From Ilumatobacteraceae bacterium (GTDB lineage Bacteria > Actinomycetota > Acidimicrobiia > Acidimicrobiales > Iamiaceae), in assembly GCA_025463265.1 (NCBI GenBank), contig JAOBWH010000011.1, positions 1 through 40,816 on the forward strand: a DNA stretch of 40,816 nucleotides, written 5' to 3'. The position numbers and the translations under genes are program-made. The notes beneath the pieces are model-generated. The model worked only from the letters and a program-made list of their open reading frames with translations, was not told the origin of the DNA and did no database searches. Below, one piece after another: positions 16,355 to 27,332 of this stretch. How positions within the stretch are numbered: the stretch's first letter is position 1; the number at the start of each line of letters is the position of its first letter.

Positions 16355-18981
16355 GCCCGATCGTGGATGACGACCGGGGTGCGCTCGACGACCGGCCGCG
16401 GGGTCCGCTCGGGCGGCCTGCGTCCACGATCCGCCCCGGGATCTTCCGCCCGGACCTCGGGCTCGTGTCGGGCACCGAGGTCTTCGGTGACCCGACGCTG
16501 CACGGCGATGCGCTCGCCGTCGCCGTCGGCTGGTTGCGGGCCGATCAGGCGCCGACGCTGGGCCAGGTGCTCGTGGGGCCCGACGAGATCGACCGCTGGG
16601 TGCACGGGCCGTTGGACCGCATCGAGGCCTCGGTGCCGGGTCGCAAGGTCGGTGCGGGGATCGATGCGCTGCGCCGCCGGCTCTCGTCGGATCTGCTCGG
16701 CACCACCGTGACCGTGTCCGATCTCCACGGCGAGGTCCAGCCGGGACGGTGGTGGTTCGACGGGACGCTCGAACAGGTGGTCGCCGTCGACCACTGGCAC
16801 CCCACGGGGCGGAGCCTTCCCGAGGTCGACGTCGTGGCGCTCGTGATGGCGGCGCGGACGCTCGTCGGCACCAGCGACCTGGGCCTCGGCGCCGCAGTGG
16901 GTGACCTGCTCACCTCGGGCTGGACCGCCGACGAGCGCGAGGCCCTGGGGCCGGGGTGGAACGTCAACGCCGGTCTCCGGCCTTCCACCGCCCTGCTGCT
17001 GGCCTGGATCGAAGCGGTCTCCACGGCCTGCGGGACGGCGGCTCCAGCAGGCCTGGGTCCAGATCGCCAGACGCGTGCGCTGCTCGAGCAGTTCGCTCCC
17101 GATGGGCTGCTCGACAGCCCGTCCACCGACGGCGGGCTCGTCTTCGTCGACGAGACCGCGGGCCTCCCTGCCGCTGAACAGGCACGGGCCGCGGTCGCGT
17201 CGGCTCGGCGGCGCACCGCGGCGGAGGCCCAGAGCCGTGCCGGAGCCAAGCGCACGATCGCCGGTGTGTCGATCGCGATGGTCCTGTGGGTCACCGCCGT
17301 CTTCCAGATCGACGTGGCGGCGATGGAAGACACCGGCCTGCTCTCGATCCTCCGCCCGACGGGCCTGGTCGCGCTGGCCGTCCTGCTCGCGTGCTTCTGC
17401 GCCGAGCTGGCCTCACCTCGGCCCGCGACCTGGCGGCTCGCCGCTCCGGTCGTCGCCCTGGTTGCGGTGATCCACGGCACGCCCGCCCTGCTCTACGGGA
17501 CCTTGCGGTACTCGTGGGCGTGGAAGCACCTCGGCATCATCGACTTCATCCACCGCCACGGCGCCGTCGACCCCACGGTCAAGTCGCTCGACGTGTACCA
17601 CAACTGGCCCGGCTTCTTCGCCGCCAACAGCGCCTTCACCGACCAGTTCGGTGCGCACGGGGCGGCCGGCTACGCGCGGTGGTGGCCACTGCTCGCGAAC
17701 CTCGCGGTGATCCCCGCGCTGCTCTACGTCTTCCGCGGGCTGCGCGGCGGGTCGGACAAGCGGACGAGCTGGTTGGCGGTTATGATGTTCCTGGTGGCCA
17801 ACTGGATCGGCCAGGACTACTTCTCGCCGCAGTCGCTGGCGTTCCTGCTCTACCTGGTGGTCATCGGCATCGTGCTCCAGTTCACGGGCACCGAGCTGCG
17901 CGACACCGATCGCGTGGGGGCCGCCCGGCCGCGGCGCTGGTCGGTCGGCGTGGCGCTCCTCGCATCGGCCACGGTCATCACCAGCCACCAGGTGTCACCC
18001 GTCGTGCTGCTGATGGCACTCGTCGCCCTCTCGCTCACCCGCCAGGCGAAGGCGGCGCGGATCGCCGGAGGCGTCGTCGTCCTCGCCGCCCTGTGGTCCA
18101 CCACCGGGGCCTGGGACTTCCTCAGCGGGAACGTCGCGTCGCTCGTCGAGGGACTCGGCCAGCCGGTGGCCAACGCCGACAAGAACCTGGTCGACCAAGG
18201 GCGCCTGAGTGCCGGGCAGGCGCTGGTCTCCACGATGGGCCGGGTGACCCTGGCCAGCATCGCCCTCCTCGCAATCTGGGGCGTGGTCCGCGAGCTGCGG
18301 CGGCGGCGGGTCGACGGGGCCGGCATCGCGCTGCTCCTCGCCCCGGCCGGTCTGCTGTTCGCGAACACGTTCGGCGGTGAGATCGCGTTCCGCACGTACC
18401 TCTTCGCGCTCCCCTTCCTCGCCTGGTACGCCGCGATCGGCATCTGGCCGGCCCTCGGCCCCACCCGCGAGGCGCTGCGGCGCGCGCAGGCCTCCCGGCG
18501 AGCGGCGGCCGCCTTCGCCGCGACCTGCCTCCTGCTGTCGGGGTTCCTGTACGGGTACTTCGGCAAGGACAGCTACTACACGTTCAGCGAGCACGAGATC
18601 GCCGCATCGGGGTACGTCCTCGAGCATGCTCCTCCCGACGCGCTGCTCGTCACGGTCACCGCGAACTACCCCGGCCAGTGGGAACGCTACGAGCACCTCA
18701 CCTATGTGCCCATCGCCAGCGAGCCCGCATCCTCGGTCCGACGCATCATCGCCGACCCGGTCGAGGTGCTCAGCGGCTGGCTCTCGGGCGACGACTACTC
18801 CAAGGGCTACATCTTGTTGACCCGTTCCCAGGAGCGCGAGGTCGAGGCGATGGGGGTGCTCCCGCCCGGTGCGTTCGCCGAGATGCGGCGGGACCTCGAC
18901 GCGTCGCCGCGGTTCCGAACGGTGTACGCCAGCCCCGAAGCACAGGTGTACGAGCTGAGGTCCGACGATGATGGCCAGTAG
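16351..18981 (+). CDS. Polytopic membrane protein (GT-C/polymerase-like) with N-terminal APH-like pseudokinase
   Basis: The protein has 876 residues. The ATG at 16351 overlaps the preceding stop by 4 bp. Residues about 30-230 align with the kinase region of the previous gene: HGE at 126-128 where that has HGD, VDHWH at 146-150 where that has VDWES, LPEVDVVALVMAAR against LPECDLMVLMLARR, and GWNVNAGLRPSTALLLAW against AWSVNAHVRPTTAVLLTW. The catalytic Asp is Glu and the following Asn is lost, so it is probably inactive. Residues about 300-740 contain roughly ten to twelve hydrophobic helices with an NWIGQDYFSPQSLAF segment. The C-terminal 130 residues are soluble. The fold fits a GT-C glycosyltransferase or Wzy-like polymerase, but no family is certain. 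Its last bases overlap the next gene by 14 bp. Confidence 0.8.
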   Translation: MSPIVDDDRGALDDRPRGPLGRPASTIRPGIFRPDLGLVSGTEVFGDPTLHGDALAVAVGWLRADQAPTLGQVLVGPDEIDRWVHGPLDRIEASVPGRKVGAGIDALRRRLSSDLLGTTVTVSDLHGEVQPGRWWFDGTLEQVVAVDHWHPTGRSLPEVDVVALVMAARTLVGTSDLGLGAAVGDLLTSGWTADEREALGPGWNVNAGLRPSTALLLAWIEAVSTACGTAAPAGLGPDRQTRALLEQFAPDGLLDSPSTDGGLVFVDETAGLPAAEQARAAVASARRRTAAEAQSRAGAKRTIAGVSIAMVLWVTAVFQIDVAAMEDTGLLSILRPTGLVALAVLLACFCAELASPRPATWRLAAPVVALVAVIHGTPALLYGTLRYSWAWKHLGIIDFIHRHGAVDPTVKSLDVYHNWPGFFAANSAFTDQFGAHGAAGYARWWPLLANLAVIPALLYVFRGLRGGSDKRTSWLAVMMFLVANWIGQDYFSPQSLAFLLYLVVIGIVLQFTGTELRDTDRVGAARPRRWSVGVALLASATVITSHQVSPVVLLMALVALSLTRQAKAARIAGGVVVLAALWSTTGAWDFLSGNVASLVEGLGQPVANADKNLVDQGRLSAGQALVSTMGRVTLASIALLAIWGVVRELRRRRVDGAGIALLLAPAGLLFANTFGGEIAFRTYLFALPFLAWYAAIGIWPALGPTREALRRAQASRRAAAAFAATCLLLSGFLYGYFGKDSYYTFSEHEIAASGYVLEHAPPDALLVTVTANYPGQWERYEHLTYVPIASEPASSVRRIIADPVEVLSGWLSGDDYSKGYILLTRSQEREVEAMGVLPPGAFAEMRRDLDASPRFRTVYASPEAQVYELRSDDDGQ

Positions 18982-21727
18982 CACCGACGGTCTCCAGGCC
19001 GACCCGAGCTCCCCGGCCAAGGCCGGGTGCCGGTTCACGGACCTCCTGATCCCGTTCGACACCGCCCGGCGCGCCGCCTGCGACGCAGCCCGCCACGGGC
19101 AGTGGCTCGACGCCTCCCTGCTGGCCGCCGGGTGCGGGCAGGTCGTGGAGGATCACATCCATCGCAGCGAGGGCTTCCTCGACCGCGTCTCGGTCCACCT
19201 CGCCGGCGACGATCCCGAGCCGGGGCGTGCGAGCAGGACGATCGGCGACGTGGCGGCCGTCATCCGCTCGACGCACCGGGCGCGTCCCGGCATCTCGCGC
19301 CTCCTCGAGCGCCGCGACCGCCTGAACGAGCTGACCATCGAGCTCAGCGCCGCGGCCGCCCAGCCACCCGAAGGCGGGGCCGAGGCCGAGCTGCTCGCCG
19401 AGGTCGAAGGCGTCCTGGCACCCGCCGAGGCGTGGCCACGCGAACTGGCCGGCCGGGTGCTGCGGTTGCCCTCCTCCTTCCGGAGCTTCGACCAGCAGCC
19501 CGCCGACGTGCACGCTCTGGCCGCGCTCGTCGCCGAGCGGTGGCCCGACCGTGAGCGCCCGATGCTGGTGGTCGGCATCCGGACCTCGGGCTCGTACCTG
19601 GCGCCGATCGCAGCGGCGGCGCTGCGCGACCTCGGGTACCGCCACGTGGAGATGATCACCGTGCGGGCCGACGAGCGGCTCGACCGGTCCCAAGCCGCAG
19701 CTGCGGCGCGGGCCCGGACCGGAACCGCGCTGCTGATCGACGACCCGCCCGTCAGCGGCTCCACGGTCCGCGACTGCATCCGGCCCCTGGTGGGCTCGGG
19801 CATCGATGCCGACCGGATCGCCCTGATGCTCGCCCTCCCCGACGGGTGGGAGCTGGCCCCGTTCCTCGACCCGCACGAGCAGGTGATCCTGCGCGGGGAG
19901 CAGTGGCGGATCACCGCGCTGATGGAGCCCGAGGCCATCGCCGAGACCACGAGGACGCTCCTGGCCCGGCGCGGCCTGGAGCTCGTCGGCGATCTCGTCG
20001 CCACCGCCGACCCCGTCGGGGATGCGCCGGGCGGATCGCCTCGGACGCCCCGCGAGCACCGGCGAGCCGCCTTCATCGCACGGATCGCGCCGTCAGACGG
20101 ATCGCCGCGCGACCGGGTCCTGGTCGCCCAGGGCGTCGGGGTGGGCCTCTTCGGACACCACGATGAGGCGGTCGCTGCCGAGCTGGGATCCCTCGTGCCC
20201 GACGTGCTCGGCGTGGTGGACGGCGTGATGTACCAGCTGCTCGACCGCCCGAGCGGGGCCACCTCGCTGTCGCCGCACGATGCTGCCTCCTACGTGCACG
20301 AGCGTCACCTCCGCCTTCCGGCAGAACGGGACCATGCCGCCGAGATGCGCGGCCGCAAGGCGGCGTGGGAGATCGCCGGGATGCTCGTCGGCGGTGCGCT
20401 CGGCCGGGCGGACGCCGCGCTGCGCGTCGCGCTGATCCATCCGATCGTCCACCAGATCCTCCAGGTCGAGCGACCCTCGATCATCGACGCACGCATGACG
20501 ACCGACCGCTTCCTCCCGACCGAGGCGGGCGACCGGTGGGTGAAGGCCGACTTCGCCGATGGGGCCTTCTCCAACCGGGATCTCTGGTGCTACGACCCCA
20601 TCGCCGACCTGGCCGCGATCGGCGATGAGATGGGTCGTCCGGCGGAGGTCCGGACCGCGTGGGAACGGGCCGGCGGCCACCGCGTCGAGCCGTCGCGCTG
20701 GATGCTCCTGCGCCTCGTGGCGGCCTGGGACCGGCACCGCCACGGAGGGCTCCCCCAACCTGAGTACGGACGCACGATCAGCGGGATCCTCGCCGATCAC
20801 ATCGGTGAGCTCTACCTGTCCGACCTCGGTGCTGCTGACGGGCCGTGGTGCGTGACCGATGTCGATGGGGTGCTGGAGACATCGGTGCTCTCCGGGGGGA
20901 CCGCTCCCGGCCGCCTCGGTGGCGCCTCGCTGCGAGCGCTCGTCGCCCACGGCTACCGCGTCGTGCCCGCGACCGGCCGCAGCGTGCCCGAGGTCCGGCA
21001 GCGGTGCGGGGCCTGGGGCCTGCCGGTCGGCATCGCGGAGTACGGCGCCGCGCTGCTCATCGACGGCGACGTCATCGACCTGCGCGACGCTCGGCAGCGA
21101 GAGGCGGTCGGAGCGGTGCGCGACTGGCTCACCGGCCGTGACGGCGTCGTGATCGACGAGGCGTACGAGCGGTCCGTCCGCGCGTGGCGGACCATCGACG
21201 GCCGGGGCCGGCACCCCCTGAGCGACGAGATGGTGGCGGAGCTCACCACCGCGTTCGAGGGGTCGATCACCGTCGTTCCCGGCGAGGACCAGACCGATCT
21301 CGTGGCGACTGGGGTGTCCAAGGATCGTGCGGTCGCCGCCATGCTCGAGCGCCTCGACCCCGATGTTCTGGAAGCCGCACGTCCGCTGGCGCTCGCGGTG
21401 GGCGACGGTCCGGCGGACATCGGTCTCCTCGCCCTGGGGAAGCTCAGCGTCGCTCCCGCCCACGCCGCCGACGAGGTCGTCCGGGCCGCCGGACACCGGG
21501 TGAAGGGCAGCTACCAGCAGGGCTTCGCCGACGCCGTCCAGGAGCTCATCGGCCACCGGCCGGGGTCGTGTCCGACCTGCGCCGGGCACCTCGATGACCC
21601 GAGCGACGCCTTGATCGAGGCCTTGTCGGTCCACGAGGCCGGGCGGTCGGCGATGCCGGCTCGCATCGGGCGGCTCGCGGCTCGGGCACGACGCGCCGCC
21701 CGCTCGGCCCCGAGGTCGCCGGCCTAG
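18968..21727 (+). CDS. Phosphoribosyltransferase / kinase-like / HAD phosphatase three-domain protein
   Basis: The protein has 919 residues. Its start at 18968, or the next codon at 18971, overlaps the upstream gene by 14 bp. Residues about 165-320 are a PRTase fold with the PRPP-loop-like LLIDDPPVSGST (256-266) and a VVGIRTSGSYLAP phosphate loop. Residues about 380-600 resemble an APH-fold domain (GVGVGLFGHHDEA, DARMTTDRFLP, KADFADGAFSN, YDPIADLA), which may be degenerate. Residues about 625-850 are a Cof/T6PP-type HAD phosphatase: DVDG motif 1 at 631-634, Lys785, and GDGPAD at 812-817. A CPTCAGH cluster (868-874) could bind zinc. It may build or release a phosphoribosyl-type product used in the glycan pathway; this is inference. 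It is the last gene of the operon. Confidence 0.8.
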   Translation: MMASSTDGLQADPSSPAKAGCRFTDLLIPFDTARRAACDAARHGQWLDASLLAAGCGQVVEDHIHRSEGFLDRVSVHLAGDDPEPGRASRTIGDVAAVIRSTHRARPGISRLLERRDRLNELTIELSAAAAQPPEGGAEAELLAEVEGVLAPAEAWPRELAGRVLRLPSSFRSFDQQPADVHALAALVAERWPDRERPMLVVGIRTSGSYLAPIAAAALRDLGYRHVEMITVRADERLDRSQAAAAARARTGTALLIDDPPVSGSTVRDCIRPLVGSGIDADRIALMLALPDGWELAPFLDPHEQVILRGEQWRITALMEPEAIAETTRTLLARRGLELVGDLVATADPVGDAPGGSPRTPREHRRAAFIARIAPSDGSPRDRVLVAQGVGVGLFGHHDEAVAAELGSLVPDVLGVVDGVMYQLLDRPSGATSLSPHDAASYVHERHLRLPAERDHAAEMRGRKAAWEIAGMLVGGALGRADAALRVALIHPIVHQILQVERPSIIDARMTTDRFLPTEAGDRWVKADFADGAFSNRDLWCYDPIADLAAIGDEMGRPAEVRTAWERAGGHRVEPSRWMLLRLVAAWDRHRHGGLPQPEYGRTISGILADHIGELYLSDLGAADGPWCVTDVDGVLETSVLSGGTAPGRLGGASLRALVAHGYRVVPATGRSVPEVRQRCGAWGLPVGIAEYGAALLIDGDVIDLRDARQREAVGAVRDWLTGRDGVVIDEAYERSVRAWRTIDGRGRHPLSDEMVAELTTAFEGSITVVPGEDQTDLVATGVSKDRAVAAMLERLDPDVLEAARPLALAVGDGPADIGLLALGKLSVAPAHAADEVVRAAGHRVKGSYQQGFADAVQELIGHRPGSCPTCAGHLDDPSDALIEALSVHEAGRSAMPARIGRLAARARRAARSAPRSPA

Positions 21728-21743
21728 CGATCTCCGAGTCGGG

Positions 21744-21760
21744 GCGCCGGCGAGCGGCGC
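21744..21760. terminator. Hairpin between convergent operon end and nucleoside-hydrolase gene
   Basis: GCGCCG (21744-21749) and CGGCGC (21755-21760) form a perfect 6-bp stem with a 5-nt loop in the 38-bp gap between convergent stop codons. It could serve both strands. No U-tract is present. Confidence 0.5.
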
Positions 21761-21765
21761 ACCGA

Positions 21766-24201
<2,436 letters not shown>

Positions 24202-24270
24202 ACGTGGTGTCCGACTGCCTTTGGCTACGCAGAGTAGTATTTTGCCGCCAGCTCCGCCAGTGGTCGGGGA

Positions 24271-25356
24271 CTAATCCCGGAAGCCGATGATCCGCTTGAC
24301 CACCCGGCGAGCGCCATCGTCGATCGTCGTGATCGGCAATCGCTCGATCCTGATCTCGGTGTAGTCGTGCCCCGACGCACCGAGGCTCTCCTTGTAGCTG
24401 CTCAGGGACCCCGAGGTGCCCGACTCGCCGAGGTTGAACGCCTGGCTGCCCTCCCGGCAGGCATCCTCGATCGCCAGCCAGTCGAGGTACTGCATGACAC
24501 CCGAGGGGGCATCGATCGAGCGGTCCGTCGCAGCGCGGATGGCATGAGCGGTGGGCCCGCTGACGACCACGTTGGCGGCGACCGGACGGCCGTCGATGGA
24601 CGCGACCCAGACCTTGAACCGCCCTTGGAGCGCCGCGGCCGTGGCCCGGAGGCGATCCGCAGGGTCGCGCCGCCCGGCTCGGCGCCGGGCCAGCCACAGC
24701 GGCTCGTGCTGCGCCTTCGCCCAGTGCTCCACCGAAGCCTGCCGGAGCCGCTCGTAGACGTCGAGGAGCTCGCCGCCCACACCGACCTGGACGTCCACAC
24801 CGCCTCGCTCGTGGCGTCGCACCGCCCGTCGCGTCGACTTGCGCATCGCGTCGTGCACGGCGTCGCGGCCCGGAGCGAGATCGATGAGGTGGGCCCGACG
24901 CTCCACCGCACGAGCCGTCGGAGGGGCGACGGAGGCCCAGGTGCGACCGGTCTCGGGTGCGGGTCTCACCCGCAACGAGAGCCAGCGCTGCTCGGCGAGG
25001 TCCGCCAGCACCGCACGGATGACCTTGGGGTCAGCGGCTGCCTCCCCGACGAGCCCGCCGAAGCCCCTGCCCGCAGGTGGCGACGCCGCCCACGTGGCAG
25101 CCGGCGGTCGCGAGCCCCGGTGCAGGAGCGGGAGCACGACCGACGATCCGTCGGGGAACCGGTAGAGGCGGCTGGCGTCGCGCCAGCCCCACTGGGCGAT
25201 GGACGCGGTCCACTCCGGGGAGTGATCGGCCATCGCCCGAGGGTCATCGGCTGCGATCCGCGTCCAAGCCGCCGGCGGCGCCGGCGAGATCACCTCGGCG
25301 CGCAGACGAGAGGACGGCCGCGACTCGCGGGGTGCGCCGCGATCACCAGCCGTCAT
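24271..25356 (-). CDS. FemAB/GNAT-like transferase, paralogue of the operon gene at 11641
   Basis: The protein has 361 residues. The ATG at 25356 follows GGGAGG at normal spacing. The fold follows its paralogue closely. It shares WRDASR-Y-F-DG near the N-terminus, KSTRRAVRRHERGGVDVQV for the basic helix, the HEPL-LAR segment, VWVASIDGRPVAANVVV for the GNAT strand, and FNLGESGTSGSLSSYKES near the C-terminus, ending in VVKRIIGFRD against VKRIVGFRG. It should transfer an acyl or aminoacyl group onto a sugar-containing acceptor. It lies behind a GH16 lipoprotein gene with a 117-bp gap and ahead of the secreted nucleoside-hydrolase-like gene, all on the minus strand and possibly one transcript. 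Donor and acceptor are unknown. Confidence 0.82.
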   Translation of the reverse strand: MTAGDRGAPRESRPSSRLRAEVISPAPPAAWTRIAADDPRAMADHSPEWTASIAQWGWRDASRLYRFPDGSSVVLPLLHRGSRPPAATWAASPPAGRGFGGLVGEAAADPKVIRAVLADLAEQRWLSLRVRPAPETGRTWASVAPPTARAVERRAHLIDLAPGRDAVHDAMRKSTRRAVRRHERGGVDVQVGVGGELLDVYERLRQASVEHWAKAQHEPLWLARRRAGRRDPADRLRATAAALQGRFKVWVASIDGRPVAANVVVSGPTAHAIRAATDRSIDAPSGVMQYLDWLAIEDACREGSQAFNLGESGTSGSLSSYKESLGASGHDYTEIRIERLPITTIDDGARRVVKRIIGFRD

Positions 25357-25473
25357 GTCAGAGCTCCCTCCCGCCCACAGATCGCGCGGCCATCGCTGAC
25401 CGGGCCCTCGCCGCCTCCACCCCGATGGGCTGCGAGGGTACCCGCTCCGGTGCGTCCGCTTCCACGGACGGGC

Positions 25474-26322
25474 TCAGGGAGCGACGTGGATGGAGTCGAC
25501 CAGCATCTGGGCAGGGATGGCGGAGGGGTCCGGCGTGCCGGCCCAGCCGCCGACCGCCAGGTTGGCGATGAGGTACATCGGACCTTGCGGGATCCCGGGA
25601 CCCCGGTAGGTCCACCGTTCGACGCCGTCGACCAGCCAGGTGATGTGGTCCGAGCGCCACTCGACCGAGGCCACGTGGAAGCCCGTCGAGGTGTCGGGGC
25701 CCCGGTACGACGAGCCCGGATCGATCGCTGCTCCGTCGGCACCGGTGTTGTGCAGGTGGAAGCGCCAGAGGTCCGGGGCGTCCCCGTGGATCTCGACGAT
25801 GTCGATCTCGGGGCGAGACGGGTACGGGAGCTTCCCGTCGGACCGAGCGGTGCCCGGGGACAGCAGCCAGATCGCCGGCCACAGCCCGTCGCCCGCATCG
25901 GCACGGAACCGGACATCGACCCGGCCGAAGGTGAAGGTGTAGCCCGGGGCCCTGGTGGTGCTCGAGGTTCGGGCCCCGCCGGTCTGCACCCACGCGCTCG
26001 TGTAGGCCTTGGTGCCCGACCAGCTGCCCTCGGCGCAGGTGTCGGGCCCGCTGGTCGCCGTGAGGACCAGGTTGCCGCCGGTCACCTTCGCCGATCCGGG
26101 CCGGTACCAGGCCTGCTCGCCCGGCGTGGCGCCCGCCGCACAGGTGGACGCGAACCAACGGTTCGGATACCAGGTGTCGCTCAGGCTGGACCCGCTGAAG
26201 TCCTCGCTGAACTGGGGCGAGGGCTGTGGCTGGCACGCCACCGCTCCCCACACGAGGGCCGCGGTCACGGCGAGCCGGACGCATCGACGCGCCGAGCGTG
26301 AGCGGTGGGACATGCGGGCCAT
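25474..26322 (-). CDS. GH16-family glycoside hydrolase lipoprotein, second copy
   Basis: The protein has 282 residues from the ATG at 26322; the in-frame ATG at 26313 is an alternative, and no strong Shine-Dalgarno is present. The signal peptide ends in a lipobox-like AVAC (Cys30). The catalytic motif EIDIVE is intact: Glu172, Asp174 and Glu177. GLWPAIWLL and the C-terminal NLAVGG match the operon GH16 closely. Extra Cys residues (Cys61 and Cys96) may form a disulfide. GH16 enzymes hydrolyse or rearrange beta-glucans and galactans. Its position next to a FemAB-like gene repeats the order seen at 11.6-13.6 kb, so the pair probably works on the same class of glycan. Confidence 0.92.
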   Translation of the reverse strand: MARMSHRSRSARRCVRLAVTAALVWGAVACQPQPSPQFSEDFSGSSLSDTWYPNRWFASTCAAGATPGEQAWYRPGSAKVTGGNLVLTATSGPDTCAEGSWSGTKAYTSAWVQTGGARTSSTTRAPGYTFTFGRVDVRFRADAGDGLWPAIWLLSPGTARSDGKLPYPSRPEIDIVEIHGDAPDLWRFHLHNTGADGAAIDPGSSYRGPDTSTGFHVASVEWRSDHITWLVDGVERWTYRGPGIPQGPMYLIANLAVGGWAGTPDPSAIPAQMLVDSIHVAP

Positions 26323-26426
26323 CGCTTGTCCATCGGCTGATCCGCCGCGAATCAGAGGGCTTCCCGACCAACATGTCCCCTACCACGGGACTTCGGCCGG
26401 GAGGCATGGCCCCAAGCCCGTCCGAT

Positions 26427-27332
26427 CTAGCTCAGGGCCCAGTAGGTCCGGTCGGTCTCATCGAACGACATCGAGTCTTCGACGAACACGGCGCCTCCCT
26501 TGAGGGCGACCTCCGGCACGTCGAAGCAAGTGAGGTAGGAGGCAGTGCCGCCGGACTCGATCGTCCCCGGGTAGCCGCGCTCTCCGAGATCGGCGCTGCA
26601 GCTGTACGAGTCATACTGCTTCGAGTCACCACCCGAGAGCGTCACGGTCAGATCGCTGCTGGGGTCGCCCTCGGTGTCACCGGTGTACGTGGCATCGAGG
26701 GACACGAGCACGTAGCGGTCGTTGCTGGGATCTTCGTTGAACTCGTTGTACCCCTTCACTTCCGCAACGGCGTCCTGGTCCACCGACGTGACCTTCACGG
26801 CATAGTCGCCGACCTGCTCGTCCGCTCCGATGCTCAGGGGGTCGGTCTTGGTGGCGCCGGGCCCCGCCTTGACGGTGGTGGTCGTCTCGTCCGGCTCGTC
26901 CTCGTCGGCGTCAATCGTGTCGGACTTCCCGCTGTCCGGGCACTTGTTCTCCTCGAGCTTGCCCCCAGTCGCATCGGCCATGGCCTTGTTGAGTGCGGCC
27001 AGTTCCTTGTCGCTGGCGTCGTCATCGTCCGACGCAGCCCCCCGCCAGTTGCCGGACCCGACGATCGTGAAGTTGTCGAGGCCGAACCCGCACACGAGCG
27101 TCTTCGCCGCGATCATCGTCGCCGCCGCCTGGTCGGCGTTCGCCCAGCGGCTCGCTACCGCGCCCTGGCAGAGCACCTTGCGAAGATTCGCCTGCGTTGC
27201 GGCGCATCCGCCGGAACAGGTGTCGGTAGAGCTTTGCCTGATGACGAGGCTGGCTGGCCTCGGGCGCAAGCCAACCAGTCCGCCCTCAGCGGACGCGCGA
27301 AGCCGGCTGGTAGTTGTGGCCTGCCGTGTCAT
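26427..27332 (-). CDS. DUF4352-like protein of unknown function, start uncertain
   Basis: The frame ends at the TAG at 26427. The ATG at 27332 is the most downstream ATG that keeps the whole conserved region; it overlaps the upstream gene's 3' end by 47 bp. A TTG near 27260, after a GAGGGCGGA, is a reasonable alternative. The N-terminal part has a Cys pattern (CSGGC, LCQG, VCGFGL). An Asp/Glu/Thr-rich linker follows, then a C-terminal Ig-like region (VGDYAVKVTSVDQDAV, DRYVLVSLDATYTG, ASYLTCFDVPE) resembling DUF4352, a domain usually found in secreted or lipid-anchored proteins. No signal peptide is visible, which is odd for this domain. The N-terminus may be truncated or lost by a frame change. 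Confidence 0.6.
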   Translation of the reverse strand: MTRQATTTSRLRASAEGGLVGLRPRPASLVIRQSSTDTCSGGCAATQANLRKVLCQGAVASRWANADQAAATMIAAKTLVCGFGLDNFTIVGSGNWRGAASDDDDASDKELAALNKAMADATGGKLEENKCPDSGKSDTIDADEDEPDETTTTVKAGPGATKTDPLSIGADEQVGDYAVKVTSVDQDAVAEVKGYNEFNEDPSNDRYVLVSLDATYTGDTEGDPSSDLTVTLSGGDSKQYDSYSCSADLGERGYPGTIESGGTASYLTCFDVPEVALKGGAVFVEDSMSFDETDRTYWALS

